A DNA stretch of 64,000 nucleotides from Pachypanchax playfairii. Lineage: Eukaryota; Chordata; Actinopteri; Cyprinodontiformes; Aplocheilidae. Position 1 is the stretch's first letter; each line of letters begins with the position of its first letter. Location of the stretch: NCBI GenBank assembly GCA_006937955.1, contig SSNP01000024.1, positions 5,131,305 through 5,195,304 on the forward strand, in the 5' to 3' direction. This document shows, piece by piece, positions 48,772-59,900 of the stretch. The notes beneath the pieces are model-generated. The model was given only the letters and a program-made list of their open reading frames with translations. It was not told where the DNA came from and made no database searches. The position numbers and the translations under genes were made by a program.

Positions 48772-49950
48772 TGTAACCAAAAGTTTAAAGAATAACACAC
48801 ATTTTGTTTTCATAAAGTTTGTGATGTGATGTATTGAAGTATAATTACAAGCAATTCACAAGTTTGAAAGGCTTTTATTGGCAGTTTCATCGCATTCATG
48901 AAAAAAAAATCAATATTTGCTGTGTGCCCTTCTTTTTCAATACCTCTGCAATACGCTCTCGCATGCTGTCAATCAACTGGGCTAAATCCTGACTGATGGC
49001 AGCTCATTCTTTCATAATTGCTGCTTGAAATTTGTCAGAATTAATGGGTTTTTATTTGTCCACCCACCTCTTGAAGATTGACCACAAGTCCTTTTTTGGT
49101 TTTAGGGTCTGGGGAGTTTCCTGGCTATGGACCCAAAATTTCAATGTTTGTTCACCAAGTCACTTAATTATCACTTTGGCCTTATGGCACGGTGCTCCAC
49201 CATGCTGCAAAAGGCATTGTTCTTCACCAAACTGTTCTTGGATGGTTGGAAGAAGTTGCTGTGAGAGGGTGTTTTGGTATCATTCTTTATTCATGGTTGT
49301 GTTTTGGGGCGAAATTGTGAATAAGCCCATTCCCTTGGATGAGAAGCAGCTCCACACATGAATGGTCTCAGGATGTTTTACTGTTGGCATGACACAAGAC
49401 TGATGGTAGCGCTCACCTTTTCTTCTCTGGACAATCGTTTTTGCAGATGCCCCAAACAATCAGAAAGGGGCTTTACCCTTTACCCCAGTCCTACATGCTG
49501 TACTTTTTTTAGAATATCAGTCTGTCCCTGATGTTTTTTTTGGAGAGAAGAGGCTTCTTTGCCACCCTTCTTGATGCCAGACCATCTTCCAAAAGTCTTC
49601 GACTCACTGTGTGTGCAGATGTTCTTACACCTGTCTGCTGCCATTCTTGAGCAGCTCTGCATTGGTGGTACACTGATATTGCTGATTTAGGAGATGGTCC
49701 TGGCACTTGCTGGACTTTGTTGGGCATCCTGATGCTTCTTCACAACAACTGAACCTCTTTCTTTGAAGTTCTTGATGAGCTGATACTGTACATGTTTAAT
49801 TTAGGTGCGTCTTAGTAGCAATGATATCTTTGCCCATGAAGCCCTTTTTATTCAACACGATGATGGCTGTGCATGTTTCTTTGTGGGTAACCATGGTTAA
49901 CAGGAAGAACAACGATTTCAATCATCACCCTCCTTTTAACAGACTCTGAT
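48772..49950 (-). mobile_element. Tc1/mariner element with decayed transposase
   Basis: The minus strand shows scattered Tc1 transposase blocks in several frames: an N-terminal helix-turn-helix part near 49750-49890, KTSGTD.YSKK near 49530, HGGAPCHKAKVIIK near 49180 and DSMRERIAEVLKKKG near 48950. Many stops make it inactive. The left terminus CCAAAAGTTTAAAGAATAAC resembles a Tc1-type inverted repeat. 49951-50980 holds no recognisable gene. Confidence 0.8.
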
Positions 49951-50980
49951 ATTTTAACTATATTCTAACCCACCATAACGAACAAAATGTCTGGTCCCGT
50001 CAGTGTTCGCTATAGTGAGGTTTTACTGTACTATTCTGAAAAGCTAAAATATAACTCCCATTTAGTGTAGCAAGGTCTGAGAGACATCATCAGCCACAGA
50101 AGCCTATCCCACCAATCTGCAGTGATTCATGAAATAGTAGAGGAGCTAAATTTCTATGAGGATGAGGTGTGTCAGCTTTTCAAGAGACAAAAAGCAAAGA
50201 ATGCTCCAAGCCTAGAAGGTATGTCTTCTTTCTGTCTAAAAGTTTGTGTTGAACAGTTGGCCTTGATCACAAAAATTCTTGACACATAACTGGAGCTTTG
50301 CAAAGTTCCATTATGCCTTTTAAAGTTTTACAATCATTCCAGTCTCCAAAGAGAGACAGCTAAATATGTATCTCCAATCTAAATATTGAGCTCATATACA
50401 AATTCACTTGCTGATAAGTGGAAATGGACTACCGAAATAAAAGCTGGACCTTGAGAACGTCTAATGAACATCCAGGCAAATGCATAAGTTTTGTTTTTCA
50501 ACCCAGTATTCCACAAGTATAACCCACATGGTAGGATTCACTTTTATGGAATAAAAAAAAAAACATACAAAACTCCTGTAAAGGGGAAAACTCCAGACTG
50601 CAGCTTTAAACTTAATAGTTTTTGAATGTAGTGCTTGGGGAAACAGTTCATTTGTTGAACAAAACAATATAAAAGATTGCTCCTTTGCACTGTCACCAGT
50701 GAGGATAGGTGACTGTGTTAAACTGATGATTCAAACAAATTGGTTGGTTCCTTAGATAGGAAATATTTTACTTTTACAAACCGGCATATATTTTCTGTAA
50801 AGTGACTTGAAATTACTTTTGCTATCAACTGAACTGGATTGAAAAGATGACAATAGTAATGTTTTACAAAGGTGGAAGATGTATTTATTCAAAGTATTTC
50901 TCCTAAAAAGATATAATATTACAGATAGTTCTAAAACATATGTAAACAGTTTATAGTTTAATGAATCTGATGTTTTACCT

Positions 50981-53900
50981 TTAATTTTTGTTCATTAAAT
51001 ATTTCTTGGAGTTCTTCTCAGGCTGAAATAATATGATGAAACACTTTGGAGCAAATATACACAGTATCAGTCCAAAACTGGAGGCCAGAATAGCAAATAT
51101 CTCCACCGCTACAGTGAACTTTCCAGGAGAGCTGACATATGCTGGGATGAAGGTGATCCAGACTGCACAGAATATCAACATGCTGAAGGTTATCATCTTG
51201 GCTTCATTAAAATTATCGGGTAGTTTTCGAGCTAGAACAGCTAACACAAAGCAAAACAAAGCCAGCAGGCCGATGTACCCGAGTACAGCCCAGAACCCAA
51301 CAGCAGAGCCTAATGCACATTCCAGGATGATCTTCTCCTTGTAAGTACTTAGATTCTTCATTGGGAAGGGAGGGCTCAGAACCAACCAAACAATACATAT
51401 TAAAACTTGGATAAATGTGAAAAATACTACAGTCATTCTTTGTTGTAGAGGCCCAAACCATTTCATGGCATTACTACCTGGAAGTGTAGCTTTAAAGGCC
51501 ATTAACACCACAACAGTTTTCCCAAGAACACAAGAGATACAGAGAACAAAGATGATCCCAAATGCTGTGTGTCGCAGCATGCAGGACCAATCAGAGGGAG
51601 CTCCAATGAAAGTTAATGAACATAAGAAACACAGAGTGAGAGAGAAGAGCAGCAGAAAGCTCAGCTCAGAGTTGTTGGCTTTGACAATTGGAGTTGTTCT
51701 GTGATGAAAGAAAATGGCTGCTGTTATGATGGCCAGACAGGCTCCACCAACAGAGAATGCAGCCAGGATGATCGCCAGGACCTCGTCAAAGGAAAGAAAC
51801 TCCACGGGTTTGGGGAAACAAGCATCTCTTTGTTCATTAGGCCAGAATTCACTGATGCATGGTATGCAATCAGAAGAATCTACGAAATAATGAAATACAT
51901 TGTTAGCACTCAGATAATTATTGAATCAAAAATCCACACTTCCTCATTTAATACCTGTTTTATTACTGATCTCTCCTTCAGGACATGGTATACAATCATA
52001 GCAGCAGATGGGTTTTCCTTTCTGCAACACTTTACGAGTTCCTGGAGGACAACTCTCAGAGCACACTGACACTGGTACCTGTTACAGAGAAACATAAAAT
52101 GTTACTGTCACGTTCTGGTGCTGTGAGGACTCGGGGCAGGACCCAAGATGCAGGGAGACACAGGGAGACTCGAAACTCAAAATTAATCCTTTTTTAATAA
52201 TAAAAAATCAAAGGGGCTGACAAGCAGCAAAACACTTACATGAAAGGAGGGCTCGGGAGGAGAAACACACGGCACGCTAGACAATACTCCGACACTTGAC
52301 TAACACTGACACACCCTTTTTAAACTAACACAACACAAGAAGGCAATCAACACAAATGAAAAACACCTGGGGAAGAGAGGGAGATGGAAACGAGCAACAG
52401 CTGAGACACAAGGAGAACTGGGAGCACAGAATATAAACACAAACCAGAAAATACACAAGAAACACAGGAGGACAAGAAAAACAACAAAACTCTCACTCAG
52501 AACAATAATCAGACATACACAGAACATGACTCCTGACAAAAATATCAAATGTACAGTTCCAATTTTAATCAGCTCAGTGATAATGGCTTTTGTGGGTGTA
52601 ATCTGTTCATTCTGTCACTTCTGAGAGGTCAAAGATGTCCCTCTGAAATGTAAAAAGGTGCATTGTTTCAGTTCATATTTAACTGCTAAATCAATTATAT
52701 TTTAGTAATGAATGGGGGAAAAGTAGACAAGAACAAGTATGCAGCTTCCCCACATAAAAAGAACAATATTTTATACATGTACATGTGTATTTTTGAAAAC
52801 TACTTTTGTTGTTGCTATTTTTATCATTATCTCTTTAGGTATTTGTGAGACATTCATGTGTAGATGTGCTAATTAAAATGTGTTGTATGCTCCAAAAAAG
52901 GTCACTGACAAGCATTGCAATACCTCTTCCAGTCATAATATACTGTCGAGCTGGTCATTTTTGATGGACGTAGCAACAGTAACTAAGGGGGGCAGGACTC
53001 AGCAAAAGGTCAAGTGTATAGGGCTTTTCTTAAAGAGCAGCAGCTCATTCATAATCATTATTCGAATTTACTGGACTCAGATNCTACCCCCCCTTCAAGG
53101 GACGGCCCCTGGACGTCCCCTGAAAACAACAAAAGGAGGCATCCTGAAACTCAGAAGGGCGGGAGGTGGGGGACCCGGAGGAGGGAAAAAACACAAAAAA
53201 CCCAAGGGCACAGAAAAAAAACAACTCAGAAATTCACAAAATAAACTCAAAAAGCGCCACTAGGGAAAACAAGAGAGCGCAGAAAGTCTGGAGGGCGGCC
53301 CAAAGGGCAGCCTGGAGGCCACGAGGAGAGACTCAGAATGTCTGGGGGGCGGCCCGGAGGGCAGCCTGGAGGCCACGAGGAGAGGCACAAAAAGTCTGGA
53401 GGGCGGCCCGGAGGCCGCGAAGAGAAGCTCAGAAAGTCTGGGGGGCGGCCCGGAGGCCGCGAAAAGAAGCTCAGAAAGTCTGGAGGACGGCCCGGAGGCC
53501 GCGATGACTGGCGCCGAAGGTCGAGGATGCGGCCTGAGCGCCGCGGAGCGTTGAGGCGCAGCGCGCCTGGAGTGCGGCCTGGGAGCCGCGGAGCGTGGAG
53601 GCGCAGCGCGCCTGGAGTGCGGCCTGGGAGCCGCGGAGCGTGGAGGCGCAGCGCGCCTGGAGTGCGGCCTGGGAGCCGCGGAGCAAAGAGGCGCCTGGCG
53701 TCTGGAGTGCGGCCTGGGAGCCGCGGAGCAAAGAGGCGCCTGGCGTCTGGAGTGCGGCCTGGGAGCCGCGGAGCAAAGAGGCGCCTGGCGTCTGGAGTGC
53801 GGCCTGGGAGCCGCGGAGCGAAGAGGCGCCTGGCGTCTGGAGTGCGGCCGCTACTGCTGATGCTGGATGGTGGAGGTCTAGAAGGTCTGGGAGGTCTGGG

Positions 53901-56900
53901 ATGGCTGGAGGCTGAGGCGATGGGCACTGAAACCGGTGGATCAGGAGCTGATGAGTCTGGCACTGGCGCTGATGATTCTGGCACTGGAGCTGATGATTCT
54001 GGCACTGGAGCTGGAGCTGATGATTCTGGCACTGGAGCAGATGAGTCTGGCACTGGAGCAGATGATTCTGGCACTGGAGCTGACGATTCTGGCACTGGAG
54101 CTGATGCTGATGATTCTGGAGGACCGTCGCGGACGGCGACGTCCTCGGACCCTGGCGTTGGAGGACCGTCGCGGACGGCGACGTCCTCGGACCCTGGCGT
54201 TGGAGGACCGTCGCGGACGGCGACGTCCTCGAACCCAGGACGAAGCGCTGGAGGGCCGTCGCGGACGGCGACGCCCTCGAACCCTGGCGTTGGAGGACCG
54301 TCGCGGACGGCGACGTCCTCGAACCCAGGAGGAGGCGCTGGAGGACCGTCGCGGACGGCGACGTCCTCGGACCCTGGCGCTGGAGGACCGTCGCAGACGG
54401 CGACGTCCTCGGACCCTGGCGCTGGAGGACCGTCGCGGACGGCGACGTCCTCGAACCCAGGAGGAAGCGCTGGAGGGCCGTCGCGGACGGCGACGCCCTC
54501 GAACCCTGGCGTTGGAGGACCGTCGCGGACGGCGACGTCCTCGAACCCAGGAGGAGGCGCTGGAGGGCCGTCGCGGACGGCGACGCCCTCGGACCCTGGC
54601 GTTGAAGGCACGTCGCGGACGGCGACGTCCTCGAACCCAGGAGGAGGCGCTGGAGGACCGTCGCGGACGGCGACGTCCTCGGACCCTGGCGCTGGAGGAC
54701 CGTCGCGGACGGCGACGTCCTCGGACCCAGGAGGAAGCGCTGGAGGGCCGTCGCGGACGGCGACGACCTCGGACCCTGGCGCTGGAGGACCGTCGCGGAC
54801 GGCGACGTCCTCGAACCCAGGAGGAAGCGCTGGAGGGCCGTCGCGGACGGCGACGTCCTCGAACCCAGGAGGAGGCGCTGGAGGGCCGTCGCGGACGGCG
54901 ACACCCTCGGACCCTGGCGTTGAAGGCACGTCGCGGACGGCGACGTCCTCGAACCCAGGAGGAGGCGCTGGAGGACCGTCGCGGACGGCGACGTCCTCGG
55001 ACCCTGGCGTTGGAGGACCGTCGCGGACGGCGACGTCCTCGAACCCAGGAGGAGGCGCTGGAGGGCCGTCGCGGACGGCGACGCCCTCGGACCCTGGCAT
55101 TGAAGGCACGTCGCGGACGGCGACGTCCTCGAACCCAGGAGGAAGCGCTGGAGGGCCGTCGCGGACGGCGACGCCCTCGAACCCGGGAGACGGCAGACCG
55201 CAGTTGGCGGGACCCACAGGCGGGCAGCAGTCGGCGGGACCCACAGGCGGGCAGCAGTCGGCGGGACCCTCGGTGGAACATGAGGCGTCGGGACCCTCGG
55301 TGGAACATGAGGCGTCGGGACCCTCGGTGGAACAGGAGGCGTCGGGACCCTCGGTGGAACTGGAGGCGTCGGGACCCTCGGTGGAACTGGAGGCGTCGGG
55401 ACCCTCGGTGGAACTGGAGGAGCCGGGACCCTCTCGAACTCCGGAACCGGGACCCTCTCGAACTCCGGAACCGGGACCCTCTCGAACTCCGGAACCGGGA
55501 CCCTCTCGAACTCCGGAACCGGGACCCTCTCGAACTTCTGGAACACTGGAACCGGGACCCTCCGGAGGTGGAGGAGCGTCCACCCGGACCTCCTCGGAGA
55601 CTCGGAAGGATGGAGGAGCGTCCACCCGGACCTCCTCGGAGACACGGAAGGATGGAGGAGCGTCCACCTGGACCTCCTCGGAGACACGGAAGGATGGAGG
55701 AGCGTCCACCTGGACCTCCTCGGAGACACGGAAGGATGGAGGAGCGTCCACCTGGACCTCCTCGGAGACTCGGAAGGATGGAGGAGCGTCCACCTGGACC
55801 TCCTCGGAGACACGGAAGGATGGAGGAGCGTCCACCTGGACCTCCTCGGAGACACGGAAGGATGGAGGAGCGTCCACCTGGACCTCCTCGGAGACTCGGA
55901 AGGATGGAGGAGCGTCCACCTGGACCTCCTCGGAAACACGGAAGGGAGGAGGAGCGTCCACCTGGACCTCCTCGGAGACACGGAAGGGAGGAGGAGCGTC
56001 CACCTGGACCTCCTCGGAGACTCGGAAGGATGGAGGAGCGTCCACCTGGACCTCCTCGGAGACACGGAAGGGAGGAGGAGCGTCCACCTGGACCTCCTCG
56101 GAGACACGGAAGGGTGGAAGACCCGAAGCTGAAGCCCCTCCACGGCGTCTGCGGCGGCGGGGTCTACCGCTCGGCTGAGGTCTCAGGAGCTCAGGCTCGG
56201 CGAGACCTGCTGACAGGCACGGGGCTGGCTCAGCGGCACATGCTGACGGGCACGGGGCTGGCTCAGCGGCACATGCTGACGGGCACGGGGCTGGCTCAGC
56301 AGCCCGTGCAGACCACATCTGGAGGAGTGCCTTACCCTTGGTGGTGATGACTTCTGTGAGGAGCTGCTGATATCGTGAACACCAGGCTGTAAGTGGGCTC
56401 TTACGAAGCAGCTCCTCCGCAACCTCCAGCGCAGCACGGATGTGCGATACGTCCGTAGATGTACTGGCTGCGCCCAGGATCTTCACCAACCTCTCCTCCA
56501 GCAGATCAATCTCCTCCTGACTGACCTCGAGCTTGAGGGGAGGAGAAGAAACTGCTGTGGCCGGATCCATAGTCTGGTCGGAGTATTCTGTCACGTTCTG
56601 GTGCTGTGAGGACTCGGGGCAGGACCCAAGATGCAGGGAGACACAGGGAGACTCGAAACTCAAAATTAATCCTTTTTTAATAATAAAAAATCAAAGGGGC
56701 TGACAAGCAGCAAAACACTTACATGAAAGGAGGGCTCGGGAGGAGAAACACACGGCACGCTAGACAATACTCCGACACTTGACTAACACTGACACACCCT
56801 TTTTAAACTAACACAACACAAGAAGGCAATCAACACAAATGAAAAACACCTGGGGAAGAGAGGGAGATGGAAACGAGCAACAGCTGAGACACAAGGAGAA

Positions 56901-59900
56901 CTGGGAGCACAGAATATAAACACAAACCAGAAAATACACAAGAAACACAGGAGGACAAGAAAACAACAAAACTCTCACTCAGAACATAATCAGACATACA
57001 CAGAACATGACTCCTGACAGTTACAGACTAACAGATTTTTGCAAAACATCTGTGACATGTTAAAAAAAAATATTTTATTTAAATGATGTTAACTAGACTG
57101 CTTATACATTTTTACTCTCATGTATAGGGAGACATGTCAGGAAAATATAATGTCATATTTTTTGTTACGTTTTGATTTGATAATATTAGGCTCTTTACAT
57201 TTTTTTCACCATCCACCCAGGTTATGTTCCTGTTGATATGAAACTCCTCTCCATTCAGCATGGATGCATCATAATACCCGACTGTTACAATCTCAATAAC
57301 TCCACTCTCACTCTTCTGCCAGTTGACCAGCTCATAAAAAGCCACAGGATCTCCATTAGCATCAAATGACACATGATAACCATTTTGAGAAAAGTTGACT
57401 TTCTTTAGTTCACTTAAAACCTGTGGAGGTTAAATTAGATGGAAAGAGAAGACACAGGAAATCTATTCAGTAATTCTAAACATTTAACCTAAATATGTAA
57501 AGATTTGTTCATTATTTGAACTGACCTTTTTGGACTCCAGTCTGATATGTTTGTCACACTGATTTGTAAAATTTGTATCTTGGCACACTGCATTATGAAT
57601 GGCATGAGCTATTGCATAAACAGCTTTGTACACCATATTAGAAGCTCTTAGCTGAGAGGTATCAGTGTATGGGCTTTTGAGTGTTTTTATGTCTTCAGTT
57701 CCATTACATGGTCTCCTGCCAAGCTCAGAATCTAAACACACATTTAAAATAATACAATTTTATCTGACAATGAAACATGAAACCTATTTCTGTACCCAAA
57801 ATTAACATTTTCACACATTAGTGAACAAACGTTTGAGAACATTTTGATGTCCATCACACATTAAGTGACAATGCAACCTGAGCTTTTAGAGATTTTTAAA
57901 AATGTAGCATAGTTTTTGTTCCATGTTAGTAAGTAAAAATTTAGTTTAACACTAAAGAGAGGGAAATATTTTAAACAGCAAAAAGATAATTAAAAACAAA
58001 AATCCCAGCACAATCAAAGCCCTGTTGTATTAAAGTCTTTTTTTCTCTTCATTTATTACATAATCCTGAAAACTGTCTCACATTTTCTCACTGTACAGTT
58101 AAATGCATCCTCCCAGAATTCAGTGAGAACTGAGGAAGCAGCTACTTCAATCGGAGAAAGATCTAGTAGAAAGTCTCTCAGTCCTGGGATGACAGATTTC
58201 TGAATGGCAACTCCGATAGCCCCAGCACAGAAACTGAAGGTCCTCAAGAATGGATCCGTTATCCAGCCTTCACTTCCAATCCACTGCCGGGGTGGTGGAG
58301 GTTCCAGAGCCAACTCCTCTAACAGGACCTTCATATCTCCAGTGGCTGTAAAAGCCACAACAACCATTGCTGTTGACCTGCAGTTACAAAAAAAAAAAAA
58401 ATAAAGTTTTAGACTGGGTCTGTTTTATTGGTTCTTTGATACTGCCCTTTAAGGAAAAACAGACCCTTGAACACTGATTTTCGTAAAATCTCTCCCTGGT
58501 TTCAGTAAGATTCAACAAATACCTTCATGAACTGATTTATGCTTTTACTTTTTTTTTTTCTTCAGCGCATATTGCCACATATATTAATATCAGGCAGATC
58601 ACCTGTTAATCTGTTTACTGCAGTAAAAGTATAGCTGCTGGCTTTTTGCTGATGATACATGACAGGTGTTTTTGTAAAGTACATTTGTCATTCAGACTGT
58701 GGTGTGTCCCAGCTGAATGACCTGAAAAGATGCTGCACAAGTGCAGAGTTAGTGTGCCAGTGTAAACAGATGAATAATTGTTCAAATGCATAGTCTTTCC
58801 ACAAACACTATTTATATAACTGTTGAAGCCTATTGTCAACATTACTATGAAATAAAAGTGGGACTAATCGAATTCAAATTTTCATGAAATCAGTAATGGT
58901 CAATGAGGATTTAAATTTTCTTCAATTTAGGGGTGTGTGGGTAGCTGGTTCCTGGTGTTATAACACACACAGACCCTTTAACACTGAATCTTCACATATA
59001 TTTACATTTTTAAAAACTTTGTAAAAAAACACAACTTTGATGTTCAAATAAAACACTCTTGAGCAATATTTTTCATTTTTATATAAGTTGCATGGAATAT
59101 TTTATAACAGTTCATATTTGCTAAACACTCTTGAAGCAATCTCCACATCAAGATAAAAGATACACAATGAAAATGAGTGAGTTAAAAACCTGCGTATAAC
59201 ATCAGCTACTCTCTTGATTTTGCCACGTGGATCGGTTCGAAAGAAGGATTCAGAGTACTCCACACAGATTCCCTCAGTCTGTGCGGCAGCAAGAAAAGAG
59301 GCCATGCCAAAGTTTCCATAATCTGAGTCTGAGCGGACAGCACCTATCCATGTCCACCCAAAGTGTTTCACCAGTTTGGCCAGAGCATCAGCTTGAAACT
59401 GATCACTGGGAATTGTTCTGAAAAAAGATGGGAACTGCTGTTTATCTGACAGGCAGGCACAGGTGGCAAAGTGACTCACCTGAAGAGAGAAAAAACATGC
59501 AACTTGCTTTTCTAAACATAAACAATATATAATATAGATCTTTGGATAGCCTAGCACTGATTCAGAGTTCTTACCTGAGGGATATTGAAAGGCCCGACAA
59601 TGCGTGACATACTGATGGATGGTGATGATCCAGAATCTCCAACAACAGCCATTGCCTCACCTGATAGGGAACAATTGTTTTCTCTGTAAAACACAGGATC
59701 CTGACCATTTAAAAGCTGAAACCCCACATGTGCTGCCATGAGCACTGAGGCACATGTATCATAGATCTGATAACCCAGTTTGATGCCTGGCAGCAGCTCC
59801 GTGCTGTTGTTTATCTCCTCAATAGCAAAGATCATTGTACGAGCGAAGCGCAGGTCCCTGGAATTAAAGCTGCCCAGAACCAAACAGGTGACAGCAGATG

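Larger units (their letters stand above)
46433..49193. repeat. Exact 2,761-bp duplicate of 43645-46405 (probable assembly artefact)
   Basis: Every compared landmark recurs at an offset of 2,788: exon boundaries, promoter motif, MITE R and the Tc1 start. I saw no base difference. It begins right after the adapter and ends where the first copy was cut by Ns. Confidence 0.9.
52106..57019 (-). mobile_element. Non-autonomous self-priming LTR retrotransposon in A5 intron
   Basis: The LTRs at 52106-52538 (433 bp) and 56589-57019 (431 bp) begin TGTCACGTTCTGG on the plus strand and end CCTGACA; I saw only two single-base indels between them. The target duplication GTTAC lies at 52101-52105 and 57020-57024. 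The coding sense is minus, so the 5' LTR is 56589-57019. The interior encodes one repeat-rich ORF and no recognisable protease, RT or integrase. LTR similarity indicates a recent insertion, which must have been mobilised by a related element. Confidence 0.9.

Noticed and set aside
53338..56347. Long plus-strand frames opposite the repeat ORF, as possible receptor-cluster genes
   Set aside because: They are pure repeat translations on the antisense of the LTR element, with no globular part and no promoter.
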